In this document: piece after piece, positions 52,294-63,224 of the stretch
Position numbering within the stretch: the first letter of the stretch is position 1
How the letters are laid out: each line of letters begins with the position of its first letter
Source of the DNA: Rhodoplanes sp.
GTDB taxonomy: Bacteria > Pseudomonadota > Alphaproteobacteria > Rhizobiales > Xanthobacteraceae
Assembly (NCBI RefSeq): GCF_013377085.1
Contig: NZ_JACAAX010000001.1
Span: 62,001-126,000 of the forward strand
Direction of reading: 5' to 3'
DNA: 64,000 bases
The notes under the pieces: generated by a model
Told to the model about the DNA's origin: nothing
The model's database searches: none
What the model saw: the letters and a program-made list of their open reading frames with translations, nothing else
Position numbers and translations under genes: made by a program

Positions 52294-53460
52294 TCACCTC
52301 TTCACGGCGTACTTCGCGATCTTGGCTTCGTCGGCGGCGATGCCCATGCCGGGGCCGTCGGGCAGCACGATGGCGCCGTCGACGAGACGCATCGGCGCGG
52401 CGATCAGGTCGTCCTTGTAGTAGATGCCGCCGACGCGCTCGCCCAAGAACTCCACAGGCGTCGACACCGGCACGACGCAGGACAGCACCACGGCGGGCGC
52501 CGCCGCGGCGAGTTGAATATTGGCGAGATTGCCGATGCCGGTCTCGACCGAGCCGTTGACGTTGCAGATGATGCCGGCGGCGCGGCAGACCGCCGCGACC
52601 TCCATGGCCTTGAACAGACCGCCCGGCTTGGTGGTGTAGATCGACACGATCTGGGCGGCGCGCTTCTCCACGATCTGGATCACGTCATGGGCGTTCCAGG
52701 CGCTCTCGTCGGCCATCACGGGGGCGTCGATGGCGCGCGCCACCTCGGCCAGCCGTTCGATGCCTTCGACCGGCTGCTCGAAATACTTCAGCTCGCAGTG
52801 CTCCATCTTTCTGAACGTGCGGATCGCCTCGCCCGGCGTCGCATAGCCCTGGTTGGCGTCGACGCACAGCGTCGTCTTCGGGCCGACCGTGTCGCGGATG
52901 CGCTTCACCATCTCGACGTCGCGCTCCGGATCGACGCCCACCTTGATTTTTATGGTGCGAATGCCCTCAGCGACAACCTTCGCCACCTCGCGCTCGGCCT
53001 CCTCGAAACCGAGGAGCCCGATCGAATGCGTCACCGGGATTGTTTTGCGCGCGGCGCCGCCGAGCAGGCGGTGCACCGGCAGGCCGCACTGCTTGCCGGC
53101 GAGATCCCAGGCGGCGAACTCGACGGCTGCCTTGGCGTAGGGAAAGCCCTTGATGATGCGGTCCATGCGGGCATGCAGGTCGATGATGTCGCCGGGCAGC
53201 GCGCCCGTGACGGCGGGCGCCAGATAGGCCTCGATCACCTGCATGGTGGTGCCGGGGCTCTCGCCGAAATAGCGGCCGAACTCGCCGCCCCAGTCCTTCA
53301 GGGCCGGCGCCTCGCCCCAGCCGATGCGGCCGTCGCGGTCCGTCATCTTCACCAGCACATAGCCGCCGATCGGCTCGGTGAGGCCGGTCCATTTGTGCTC
53401 GCGCCTTGTGGGCAGGGCGATGTGCACGAGGTCGACGGAGGCGATGGGAGAGTCGGTCAT
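52294..53460 (-). CDS. mandelate racemase/muconate lactonizing enzyme family protein
   Basis: A 388-residue enolase-superfamily enzyme. The K-x-K motif is in IKIKVGVDPERD, and metal ligands are Asp in CVDANQG, Glu in YFEQPVEG and Asp/Glu in MADESAWN; the second base Lys lies in YTTKPGG. The general form is that of muconate cycloisomerases or dipeptide epimerases. Substrate cannot be assigned. It is convergent with the M24-like gene but on the other strand, so it belongs to a separate transcript next to the ABC cluster. Confidence 0.87.
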   Translation of the reverse strand: MTDSPIASVDLVHIALPTRREHKWTGLTEPIGGYVLVKMTDRDGRIGWGEAPALKDWGGEFGRYFGESPGTTMQVIEAYLAPAVTGALPGDIIDLHARMDRIIKGFPYAKAAVEFAAWDLAGKQCGLPVHRLLGGAARKTIPVTHSIGLLGFEEAEREVAKVVAEGIRTIKIKVGVDPERDVEMVKRIRDTVGPKTTLCVDANQGYATPGEAIRTFRKMEHCELKYFEQPVEGIERLAEVARAIDAPVMADESAWNAHDVIQIVEKRAAQIVSIYTTKPGGLFKAMEVAAVCRAAGIICNVNGSVETGIGNLANIQLAAAAPAVVLSCVVPVSTPVEFLGERVGGIYYKDDLIAAPMRLVDGAIVLPDGPGMGIAADEAKIAKYAVKR

Positions 53461-53561
53461 GGGTTTCGCGGTGTGGTTGGCGGGGCGCAGGGCGGGAGCG
53501 GCAGCATAGGGGTGGGGGCGGGAGGGTGCAAACGTGGGGGCGCGGCGTCACCCATGCTCCG

Positions 53562-53677
53562 GTCATTCCGGGCGAGGCTGCGTCAGCAGCCGAGACCCGG
53601 AATCCAGCCGCACAGCGGGCGCCAGCGCACGGGGCTGGATTCCGGGTTCGCGCCGTTCGGCGCGCCCCGGAATGACG
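53562..53677. repeat. palindromic repeat, CATTCCGG family, copy 4
   Basis: Begins GGTCATTCCGGGCGAGGC and ends CCCCGGAATGACGA, more diverged inside than copies 2 and 3. It ends 4 bp before the molybdenum enzyme's stop codon and lies between two minus-strand genes. Confidence 0.78.
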
Positions 53678-53680
53678 ACA

Positions 53681-55981
53681 TCATTCTGTCTCGGTCTCCG
53701 CCTCCTTGATCATCTGCCACACGCGCTGGGGCGACAGCGGCAGCGCGCACGGCTCGATGCCGAGATACGACAGCGCGTTCGCGACCGCATTGGCGATGAC
53801 GCCGCCGACCGGGATGATGCCGCCTTCGCCGCCGCCCTTGGCGCCGAGCGGATTGCCGGGCGCGCGCACCAGATCGATCGCCTGCGCCGAGATCGGCGGC
53901 ACGTCGGCCGCGGTCGGCAGCAGGTAGTCGGCGAGCGAGGCGGTCAAGAGCTCGCCGTCGTCGTTGTAGACGAGCTCTTCCAGCAGCGTGCCGCCGAGCC
54001 CCTGGACGATGGCGCCGACCGTCTGGCCGTGCAGGGTCGCCGGATTGATCACCCGCCCGACATCCTCGACGGCGACGTAGGAGATCACCTGCACGTGCCC
54101 TGTCGCGGGATCGACCGCGACCTGCGCAGCATGGGCGCCGTAGCTGTAGGCGCGGGCATTGGCCGCGAACGTGCCCTCGGCGTCCGGCACGCCGCCGGCG
54201 AGATTTTTCAGCGCGATGCTGCGGCCGTCGGGAGCGCGCACGATCTCGTCGTCGAGTGTCAGCTCCTCAGCTTTGCATCCTAGCTTTTCGGCCGCCGTGG
54301 TGCAGATGGATGCTCTCAGTATCTCGGCCGCCGCCAGCACGGCGGAGCCGCCCATCACCACCGAGCGCGACGAGTAGGAGCCGAAGCCGTCGCGCACCGC
54401 GTCGGTCGAGCCGTGGACGACGCGGGCGATGGCGGCGAGCGGCCGCTCCAGCGCGTCGGCGGCGATCTGCGCCATCACGGTCTCGAGCCCCTGGCCGAGG
54501 GCCGACGAGCCGACATGGACGCTGACGCGGCCATCCTGTTCCAGCCGCAGCATGGCGTTTTCGCGCGGACCCGGCGAGCCTCCCTCGAAATAGCAGCCGA
54601 CCGCGATGCCGTGCCGGCGGCCGTCGATCAGCGCGCCTTGCAGCGCGGTCTTCTCGGCCCAGCCGAACTCTTTCAGGCAACGTGCGAAGGTCTCGGGGTA
54701 GTCGCCGCTGTCGCATTCGGAATCGAGGCCGAGCGGCGTGACGGTGGAAAGTCGCCACGGCATCTCGTCTCGGGTGACGAGGTTCCTGCGGCGGAATTCC
54801 ACCCGATCGAGGCCGAGATCCTTGGCAGCCATGTCGATCAGCCGTTCGCGCAGGAAATCCGGCTCGAACCGGCCGGGTCCGCGGTAGGTGCCGACCGGCG
54901 TCTTGGTGGTGAGCATCAGGTCGACGTCGAGCGCGACATCGGGAATGCGATACGGCCCGGCCAGGAACTGGGCGAGGCTGCGGGCCGGGGTGGCGCCGGT
55001 GGTGCGCACATAGGCGCCGAGGTCGATGCTGGCGTGGCCGCGCAGCGCCAGCATGGTGCCGTCGCGCATGCAGGCGATCTCCAGATCACACTCCATCTCG
55101 CGCGCATGGTTGGTGGCCAGAAAATGCTCGCGGCGGTCCTCGATCCACTGCACCGGTCGCGCCAGCGCCTTGGCGGCGAACGGGATCAGAAAGTCTTCCG
55201 GATAGAACTCGCCGCGCACCCCGAAACCGCCGCCCACGTCATCCTCGATGAGCGTCACCGCGTCCTCGGCCAGGCCGAGCTGGGCAGCCAGGATGCGCCG
55301 GTTGGCGGACGGAACTTTCGCCGCGCCGTGCACCGTGAGACGGCCGGCCGCGGCGTCCCAGTCGGCGAGCAGGCCGCGCGGCTCCATCGGCATCGCGGTG
55401 TGGCGGTGAATCCGGAACGTTTCGCGGCGGGTGTAGTCGGCGCGCGAAAAAGCCGCGGCGGCGTCGCCGCGCAGGCCGTGCAGCGTGCCGGCCCGGTTGT
55501 CGGGGATTTTCTCGAAGAGCTGTGCCCGCATGTCGCGCGCCGCCGCGATGCTGGCGATGGCCGGCCGCGCCTCGATATCGAGCCCGACCAGCTCGGCCGC
55601 GTCCTCGGCCAGTGCCGCGCTTTCGGCGACGACCAGGGCCACCGGCTCGCCGACATAGCGGACATGGTCGCTCGCCAAGACCGGTTGCGCGGCGCGCACA
55701 AAGTCGGGCGAGGAATCCTGCCGCAGCGGTATTTTGGGAACGGCGCCCAAGTCGCGAACAATGTCGGCGGCGGTAATGACGGCGTGCACGCCCGGCGACG
55801 CGCGGGCGGCCCCGGTGTCGACGCCGCGCAAAACGCCGTGGGCGAGCGGGCTTCGCACCAAAACGGCGCACAACCGTCCGGGCACGGCGACGTCGCCGAC
55901 ATACTTGCCGCGGCCCGTGACGAAGCGGCGGTCCTCGAGGCGCGGAACGGGGCTGCCGATCAGGACGTTTTTCAGGGCCAT
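53681..55981 (-). CDS. xanthine dehydrogenase family molybdopterin-binding large subunit
   Basis: A 766-residue CoxL/XdhB-type large subunit (aldehyde oxidase/xanthine dehydrogenase superfamily). Visible features: RLEDRRFVTGRGKYVGDV start, GGGFGVRGEFYPED, TYRGPGRFEPDFLRERL, and the GAKGGGEGG (molybdenum pocket with Glu) near the C-terminus. ATG 55981 is chosen; a GTG at 56023 would overlap the gntK stop (GTGA) and could couple the two. The iron-sulfur and FAD subunits are not adjacent, so partner subunits would have to come from elsewhere. Substrate unknown. Confidence 0.83.
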   Translation of the reverse strand: MALKNVLIGSPVPRLEDRRFVTGRGKYVGDVAVPGRLCAVLVRSPLAHGVLRGVDTGAARASPGVHAVITAADIVRDLGAVPKIPLRQDSSPDFVRAAQPVLASDHVRYVGEPVALVVAESAALAEDAAELVGLDIEARPAIASIAAARDMRAQLFEKIPDNRAGTLHGLRGDAAAAFSRADYTRRETFRIHRHTAMPMEPRGLLADWDAAAGRLTVHGAAKVPSANRRILAAQLGLAEDAVTLIEDDVGGGFGVRGEFYPEDFLIPFAAKALARPVQWIEDRREHFLATNHAREMECDLEIACMRDGTMLALRGHASIDLGAYVRTTGATPARSLAQFLAGPYRIPDVALDVDLMLTTKTPVGTYRGPGRFEPDFLRERLIDMAAKDLGLDRVEFRRRNLVTRDEMPWRLSTVTPLGLDSECDSGDYPETFARCLKEFGWAEKTALQGALIDGRRHGIAVGCYFEGGSPGPRENAMLRLEQDGRVSVHVGSSALGQGLETVMAQIAADALERPLAAIARVVHGSTDAVRDGFGSYSSRSVVMGGSAVLAAAEILRASICTTAAEKLGCKAEELTLDDEIVRAPDGRSIALKNLAGGVPDAEGTFAANARAYSYGAHAAQVAVDPATGHVQVISYVAVEDVGRVINPATLHGQTVGAIVQGLGGTLLEELVYNDDGELLTASLADYLLPTAADVPPISAQAIDLVRAPGNPLGAKGGGEGGIIPVGGVIANAVANALSYLGIEPCALPLSPQRVWQMIKEAETETE

Positions 55982-56019
55982 GCGGGAGGCGGGCGCGAGG
56001 ACAGGGCGCCCACCATGGA

Positions 56020-56535
56020 TCACGCCGCCGGCGGCGACAAGCCGGGCTGCGCGATCCGGCCGAGCTTGCCCAAAATGTCGGCGACGATCTCGCCGGGGGT
56101 GCCGGCGATGTCGACCGTGAGGGCGCCGGCCGGCTCCTCGAGGGCCGCGAACTGGCTGTCGAGCAGCTTTGGATTCATGTAGTGGCCGGTACGCGCGGCG
56201 AGGCGTGGCCCGATCACGGCGGCCGATCCCTTCAGGTACACGAAGGTCACATCGTCGCGCGGCGCGAGGATGTCGCGATAGACCTGCTTCAGGGCCGAGC
56301 AGGCGACGACGCGGTCGACGCCCTCGCGTTCCCAGCCCTCGATGGCGGCCCGCAGCGCGTGCAGCCACGGCCAGCGGTCGTCGTCGGTCAGCGGGATGCC
56401 GGCCCGCATCTTCTCGACATTCTTCGGCGGGTGAAAGCCGTCGGCATCCGAAAAGCCGCAGCCGAGCCGTTCGGCCAACAGGAGCCCGACCGTGGTCTTG
56501 CCCGACCCCGAGACGCCCATCAGCACGACGATCAT
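56020..56535 (-). CDS. gntK: gluconokinase
   Basis: A 171-residue kinase of the GntK/shikimate-kinase type: Walker A GVSGSGKTT, SDADGFHPPKNVEKM and GIPLTDDDRWPWL. It converts gluconate to 6-phosphogluconate in the cytoplasm. It overlaps the gluconate permease gene by 4 bp on the same strand, so both are one transcript. Confidence 0.94.
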   Translation of the reverse strand: MIVVLMGVSGSGKTTVGLLLAERLGCGFSDADGFHPPKNVEKMRAGIPLTDDDRWPWLHALRAAIEGWEREGVDRVVACSALKQVYRDILAPRDDVTFVYLKGSAAVIGPRLAARTGHYMNPKLLDSQFAALEEPAGALTVDIAGTPGEIVADILGKLGRIAQPGLSPPAA

Positions 56536-57911
56536 GGCGATGCTCCGGTTCCGACGACGGCGGCGAGCAGCAGCGTGAAGCAGAAGGCCGACACGGCGAG
56601 AATTGTCTCCAGCGCCGTCCAGGTCTTCAGCGTCTGCTCGACCGACATGTTGAAATACTCCTTGATCAGCCAGAAGCCGCTGTCGTTGACATGCGACAGG
56701 ATGATCGAGCCGGCGCCGGTGGCGAGCACCAGCAGTTCCGGCCGCACCGTGCCCGGCACGGCGGCGGCGATCGGGGCGACGATCCCGGCCGCCGTGGTGA
56801 GCGCGACGGTCGCCGAGCCGGTGGCGACGCGGATCACCGAGGCGACCACGAAGGCGAGGACGAGCAGCGGCACCTGGAGCTGCAGGGCGAGGTCGGCGAT
56901 CGCCTTGCCGACGCCCGAGTCGAGCAGCACGCGGTTGAAGCCGCCGCCTGCACCGATCACCAGCAGGATGGTCGCGGTCGGCGCGAGGCAGTCGGTCGTG
57001 AACTTCAACAATTGGTCGCGGTCGAAGCCGCGCCGCACGCCAAAAGTCCAGAAGGCGACCAGCAGGGCGACGAGCAGCGAGATCACCGGGTTGCCGATGA
57101 AGTTCAGCGTGTTGCGCAGCGGCGTGCCGGCCGCCAGCGTGAGGTCGGCGAGGCTCGATCCGACCATCAGGATCACGGGCAGCAGGACGGTGAAGACCGA
57201 GACGCCGAAGCCGGGAAGGTCTTCACGCGGCTGGCCGACGAGCTGCTCGGCGAGCGGATTGTGCTCGGGCAGTTTTATGCGCGGCGAGATCCATTTCCCA
57301 TAGATCGGGCCGGCGAGGGCGGCCGCCGGCAGGCCGACGATGATGGCGTAGATGATGGTCAGGCCGACATCCGCCTTGAAGGCGCCGACCGCCAGCATGG
57401 CGGCCGGATGCGGCGGCACGATGCCGTGCACGATCGACAGGCCGGCGACCAGCGGCACCCCGACCATGATCAGCGACGTGCCGGTGCGCTTGGCGATGGC
57501 GAACACCAGCGGCACCAGGAGGACGAAGCCGACCTGGAAGAACACCGGCATGCCGACGATGAAGGCGACGAACATGATGGCCCAGTGCACCCGCTTCTCG
57601 CCGAACAGGTCGATCAAGGTCTTGGCGATGCGTTCGGCGCCACCGGATTCGGCCAGGAGCTTGCCCAGCATGGTGCCGAGCGCCACCACCACGGCGATGA
57701 AGCCGAGCACTCCGCCGACGCCGTTCTGGAACGACGTCACGATGGTCGGCAGCGGCATGCCGGCCGCCACGCCCATGGCGAGCGAGACGACGATCAGGGC
57801 GATGAAGGGGTTGAGCTTGAACCGCGCGATCAGGACGATCAGGGCGACGATCGCGAGAAAGGCGTAAAGGAGCAGGAGCTCTCCGTTCGCCAAAGCGGTC
57901 GCGGATGGCAT
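56532..57911 (-). CDS. gluconate permease (GntP family)
   Basis: A 459-residue transporter with about twelve TM segments and GntP-type motifs (FQNGVGGVLGFIAVVVALGT, GIVPPHPAAM, SHVNDSGFWLIKEYFNM). AGGAGG precedes ATG 57911. It moves gluconate with protons into the cell and feeds GntK. The operon is gntP-like, gntK, then possibly the molybdenum enzyme. Confidence 0.92.
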   Translation of the reverse strand: MPSATALANGELLLLYAFLAIVALIVLIARFKLNPFIALIVVSLAMGVAAGMPLPTIVTSFQNGVGGVLGFIAVVVALGTMLGKLLAESGGAERIAKTLIDLFGEKRVHWAIMFVAFIVGMPVFFQVGFVLLVPLVFAIAKRTGTSLIMVGVPLVAGLSIVHGIVPPHPAAMLAVGAFKADVGLTIIYAIIVGLPAAALAGPIYGKWISPRIKLPEHNPLAEQLVGQPREDLPGFGVSVFTVLLPVILMVGSSLADLTLAAGTPLRNTLNFIGNPVISLLVALLVAFWTFGVRRGFDRDQLLKFTTDCLAPTATILLVIGAGGGFNRVLLDSGVGKAIADLALQLQVPLLVLAFVVASVIRVATGSATVALTTAAGIVAPIAAAVPGTVRPELLVLATGAGSIILSHVNDSGFWLIKEYFNMSVEQTLKTWTALETILAVSAFCFTLLLAAVVGTGASP

Positions 57912-58095
57912 CGTGTCGCCTCCTCCTGCACCGGGACGCAATCCCGGGCGACAAGGCGGAGAGAGACGTCTCCGGTCCGGCCAGGATGCGCGCCTTGTCG
58001 TTTGACGACATGATGCGCGTCCGGGGACCGGGCGCAAGAATTTCGACGGAACGGAAACTCGCCGCGGGCCTTGCGCGGCTGCAGAACGCCTCGGC

Positions 58096-59079
58096 TCAGC
58101 GGGCGCTCTGCCGGGTCGGGCCGGGCTCGGAGGCCTGGGCGAACGAGAAGTCGTCCGTCATGGCCGAGAACACGGCCGGCACCTGAGTGCCGCCGGTCGC
58201 GCGGGCGACCGTCACGCGGGTGCGGTTGAACACCTCCTCGACCGTCAGGCCGGGGGCGCGGATCTGGGCGATCAGCTCGCGGGCGAACACGCTGGTATCG
58301 CCGTTCTCCTGGTCGGCGACCTTGCCGGGGGCGACCGCGTAGAGCACCAGGGTGCCTTCCGGGCCGGCGATCGGGGCAAGCCCGCTGGAGAAGCCGCGCA
58401 GCCGCCGCTCGAACGGGTTACGGCGGGCGGCGTCGACGATCACCAGCTTGCGCACGGCGCCGCGGGTGTTCATCTCGGCGACCAGCGGCTCGAGGCCGAC
58501 GCCGTCGCGGCGCACGTCCTCCGGCCGCCAGATCTGGGCGCTGACCGGGACGAGATAGTTCTCGCGGCCGACCTGCAGACCGTGGCCGCTGAAATAGACG
58601 AGCGCCGTGGCGCCGGGCGTGATCTTCGCCTCGAAGCGCTGGATGGCGCGCTCCATCGCCTGCTTGCTGAGATTCTCGCCGAGCTCGACGTCGAAGCCGC
58701 GGGTGCGCAGCTCGCCGGCGACTGCCCGGGCGTCGTTGATGGGGGCCGCGAGCGGCGCCTCGCCGTCCGGATAGGCGCCGTTGCCGATCACCAGCGCGAG
58801 GAGCGGACCCGCGACGGCGGTCTCCGCCGTGCTGGCGACTGCGACGGGCGCTGCCGCCCCGGTGGCCGGCGCCGCCTGCTCGGGGCTGCCGCCCCGCGCG
58901 GCCACGCGCCGCTCGTCCGTGCCGGCGTTTCCGCGGCTCGGGGCCAGGGCCAATCGGGTGCCCATCTCGGTGCCGGGCTCGAACTGTTGTCCGACCGCGG
59001 TCCGGATGATTTCCGCCGAAACCAGCGTCAGGCTCACAAATGCGAGCGCCGCTGCCCCGGCGAATTTCACTGTCCGCAT
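58096..59079 (-). CDS. caspase-family (C14-like) protein with catalytic Cys replaced by Ala
   Basis: A 327-residue protein with an N-terminal signal or membrane segment, a ~60-residue Ala/Pro-rich linker and a caspase p20-type domain (ALVIGNGAYPD, PINDARAVAGELRTRGFDV). The catalytic His is at 166 in VYFSGHGLQVG. The cysteine expected in DACRxNPF is missing: the sequence is DAARRNPF, with Ala218 in its place. It should therefore be non-proteolytic, a pseudo-enzyme or binding protein, probably facing the periplasm. ATG 59079 is chosen because GGAGGG precedes it and MRTVKF starts the signal; the longer frame upstream is unlikely. Confidence 0.83.
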   Translation of the reverse strand: MRTVKFAGAAALAFVSLTLVSAEIIRTAVGQQFEPGTEMGTRLALAPSRGNAGTDERRVAARGGSPEQAAPATGAAAPVAVASTAETAVAGPLLALVIGNGAYPDGEAPLAAPINDARAVAGELRTRGFDVELGENLSKQAMERAIQRFEAKITPGATALVYFSGHGLQVGRENYLVPVSAQIWRPEDVRRDGVGLEPLVAEMNTRGAVRKLVIVDAARRNPFERRLRGFSSGLAPIAGPEGTLVLYAVAPGKVADQENGDTSVFARELIAQIRAPGLTVEEVFNRTRVTVARATGGTQVPAVFSAMTDDFSFAQASEPGPTRQSAR

Positions 59080-59492
59080 GATCCCTCCAACTCGTCTATG
59101 GAGGGCGACATACAGACAAGCCGGACGGATGGCAAGCTTTAATGAATTTTGACAGGAATGGGGCATGGCGTCGTCGTCGCGTCCATCGTGTCGTGATCAA
59201 GTGTATCGATGTATAAATACGTTCTAACTGGTTAAAGTACGTTGTGGAGAATTTACTATACAGAATTATGGCAGTTGACCGGATCTCGGTACAATTCCGT
59301 GTGACGAGATGTCTGTGCGTGTTGCCTCCGCCGTCGCGTGAGCGGCTGTCGACCGTAAACATGAGGGGCGCGCGAGGCTTGTTGCACTGCAGCACGAGCC
59401 GGCGGCGCCGGCTCGCGGGGCCGCGGGGCCGCAATGCAGCCCCGCCAGGTCGGACGATGCGGTTGGAGGCCCGGGCGGAGCCGGGCCGATCC
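59080..59492. other. intergenic region with A/T-rich patch
   Basis: No gene is seen. About 59195-59290 is clearly A/T-rich (for example TATAAATACG and TTTACTATACAG) in an otherwise GC-rich stretch and probably holds the caspase-like gene's promoter on the minus strand, but no consensus could be assigned. Confidence 0.4.
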
Positions 59493-60452
59493 TCAACCGC
59501 CCAGCACCCGCACCGGCTTGCCGTCCAGGAAGGCGCGGATGTCCTCGACCATGTCGCGGAAATAGAGGGCGTAGTTCTGCCGTGTGACGTAGCCGAGATG
59601 CGGCGTGGTCACCACGCTGTCGAGCGTGCGGAAGGGATGGTCGGCCGGCAACGGTTCGATGTCGTAGACGTCGAGCCCGGCGCCGCCGATCTTTCCGGCC
59701 GTCAGGGCGGCCAGCAGGGCCGCCTCGTCGACGATCGGGCCGCGCGAGGTGTTGATCAGCAGTGCGTCCGGCTTCATCAGGCCGATCTCGCGGGCCCCGA
59801 CCAGACCGCGCGAGCGGTCCGAGAGCTGGACATGGATGGTCAGGATGTCGGCGCGGGCGAACAGCTCGTCCTTGGACACCAGGGTGGCGCCGGCGGCTTC
59901 GGCCTTCTCGGCCGTCAGGTTGGGGCTCCAGGCGACCACGGGCATGCGGAACGCCTGGGCGATGCCGGCGACCCGCGTGCCGAGCTTGCCGAGCCCGAGA
60001 ATGCCGAGGGTCTTGCCCTCGATGTCGTCGCCGACCGTCGCCTGCAGCGGCTCGCCGGCCTTCATGCGGGCGTTCTCGAAGCCGATCCGCCGGGTCAGCT
60101 CGAGGATCAGGCCGAACACGATGCCGATGGTCGGGTTGCCGAAGCTGGCGGTGCCGCACACCGTGATGCCGCGCTCGCGCGCCGCCGCAAGGTCGATCGC
60201 CCGGTTGGCCTGGCCCGTGGTGATCAGCAGCTTCAGGTTCGGCAGCGCCTCGACCATGCTGCGCGGGAACGGGGTGCGTTCGCGCATCAGGCAGACGATC
60301 TCGAACGGTTCCAGGGCTTTCTGGGCGGCGGCGGGGGATCCGAACGGCGCATTGAACACCGTGACGTCGACGTCGCCCGTGACGGGCGACCAGTCGGCGC
60401 TGGACAGCGCCACCTTCTGATAGTCGTCGAGGACGGCGCAGCGCACGCGCAT
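59493..60452 (-). CDS. D-2-hydroxyacid dehydrogenase family protein
   Basis: A 319-residue NAD-dependent dehydrogenase. The Rossmann motif is GILGLGKLGTRVA, and catalytic residues can be placed: Arg in LLINTSRGPIVD, the Glu region near YDIEPLPADHP, and His in VTTPHLGY. AGGGAG lies upstream of ATG 60452. Substrate is unknown; similar enzymes act on phosphoglycerate, glyoxylate or hydroxypyruvate. Confidence 0.88.
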   Translation of the reverse strand: MRVRCAVLDDYQKVALSSADWSPVTGDVDVTVFNAPFGSPAAAQKALEPFEIVCLMRERTPFPRSMVEALPNLKLLITTGQANRAIDLAAARERGITVCGTASFGNPTIGIVFGLILELTRRIGFENARMKAGEPLQATVGDDIEGKTLGILGLGKLGTRVAGIAQAFRMPVVAWSPNLTAEKAEAAGATLVSKDELFARADILTIHVQLSDRSRGLVGAREIGLMKPDALLINTSRGPIVDEAALLAALTAGKIGGAGLDVYDIEPLPADHPFRTLDSVVTTPHLGYVTRQNYALYFRDMVEDIRAFLDGKPVRVLGG

Positions 60453-60607
60453 GTGTCGGAACTCCCTTGTTCGGAAAGAGAACGAACGGCCGGTCCGCGA
60501 GCTAGCCCGCGGCCGGACCGGTGACAAGGGATTTCACGAGAAGAGGGGCGTGCCGGCAAGGCGGCCGCGGCGGTCGCGCGGCCAGCCGGCGAAACGGCGC
60601 GGGGCGA

Positions 60608-60826
60608 TCAGATGCGGACGCGGATACGGGCGAGCTGTGGCCGCATGGTGCGGGACGGGCGCATCACGACGTGGTGGACCAGGTTCTTCTCGCGCCACTT
60701 CGGGCCGGGGCCGCGCATGTAGTGGCGCTCGGGATGATAGCGGACGAACAGATCGGTCAGCAGGGACCGGCACGCGGCGAAGAGAGTTGCGCCGAGGGGG
60801 GGGCCTGAGGGACTGGAGGCGTTCAT
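60608..60826 (-). CDS. small basic protein, function unknown
   Basis: A 72-residue Arg/His-rich protein (YHPERHYMRGPGPKWREK) beginning MNASSPSGPP, with GGAG six bases before ATG 60826. It lies alone between the dehydrogenase and EttA. I do not recognise it; a real gene is plausible because the frame has a proper start and ribosome site, but it is short. Confidence 0.45.
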   Translation of the reverse strand: MNASSPSGPPLGATLFAACRSLLTDLFVRYHPERHYMRGPGPKWREKNLVHHVVMRPSRTMRPQLARIRVRI

Positions 60827-61235
60827 GACACGCTCCGCGGTTTGGCGATCCTGATCCGGCGTTCTGCCCGTTGATCCCATGGACCGCTGTAAAGCCTTTT
60901 GTCGGTCATAATCGTTAAAAATGCGTTCATTTCCGCCGCCGGCAGCGACTTCCTCGCTCACCGTTACCCGGGCGTTACAGTCGGGCGTTGCCGCCGCGCG
61001 ACAGTCGCGCCCGGATCGCCGGGCGGCTTTGTCGAGAAGGCTTGCGCGTTGCGGGACCGACACGGGCGTTGCTCCAACAGGACATGCTGATTGGAGCACG
61101 CAGACGGGTCCGCCGTTTGTGATTCGGGTCACGCAGGCGCGGGCTGATGCCTCGCCATCCGCTCGTCCGGGACGCCGCGGCGTCTCCCATCACCACGCGG
61201 CGACTGCTTCGGTTTACGACGCCGCGTGATTTATC
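60827..61235. other. intergenic region before palindromic repeat
   Basis: No credible gene is seen. The short frames here are Arg/Ala-rich shadows. It should hold the promoter of the small minus-strand gene. Confidence 0.35.
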
Positions 61236-61331
61236 AACGTCATCGCCGGCTTGACCCGGCGATCCATCGTCCTGCGAACAAAGGAATATTTACGTTTTGG
61301 ATGGATGCGCGGCTCACGCCTGCGCATGACG
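61236..61331. repeat. palindromic repeat, GTCATGCGCGGG family, copy 3
   Basis: Starts AACGTCATCGCCGGCTTGAC and ends CCTGCGCATGACG, with GGCTTGACCCGGCGATCC internal arms. It lies between the small gene and ettA, more diverged than copies 1 and 2. Confidence 0.68.
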
Positions 61332-61467
61332 CTTCGATGCATGGGCAGTCTGAGAGCATGCTGAGGCGTTAGCCCCGGAACGGCCCGCCGGCCCGGCTTG
61401 CCCTTTGGCCGGCCGCTCGCTACATCAGCCCTCGATCCCGACAACCGACGGCAAGGACGAAGCGGCG

Positions 61468-63120
<1,653 letters not shown>

Positions 63121-63224
63121 TTCGACCTGCCGCGTTTCTTAGATCACGCATTCCCACGGCAAATAAAGCTCGTGGCTTCCGCTTGCCAAAAGACTGGGCT
63201 GTATGACGCCATTTAATTCGAACG

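Noticed and set aside
33586-53677. Repeats as a CRISPR array
   Set aside because: The units are palindromic, ~100 bp, dispersed among genes and lack regular spacers or cas genes.
53534-58013. Plus-strand frames opposite the molybdenum enzyme and gluconate genes
   Set aside because: Pro/Arg/Ala-rich shadows without domains, and the minus-strand genes carry full family motifs.
59096-59434. 112-codon minus-strand frame upstream of the pseudo-caspase
   Set aside because: No start with ribosome site and odd composition; it covers the A/T-rich promoter-like segment.
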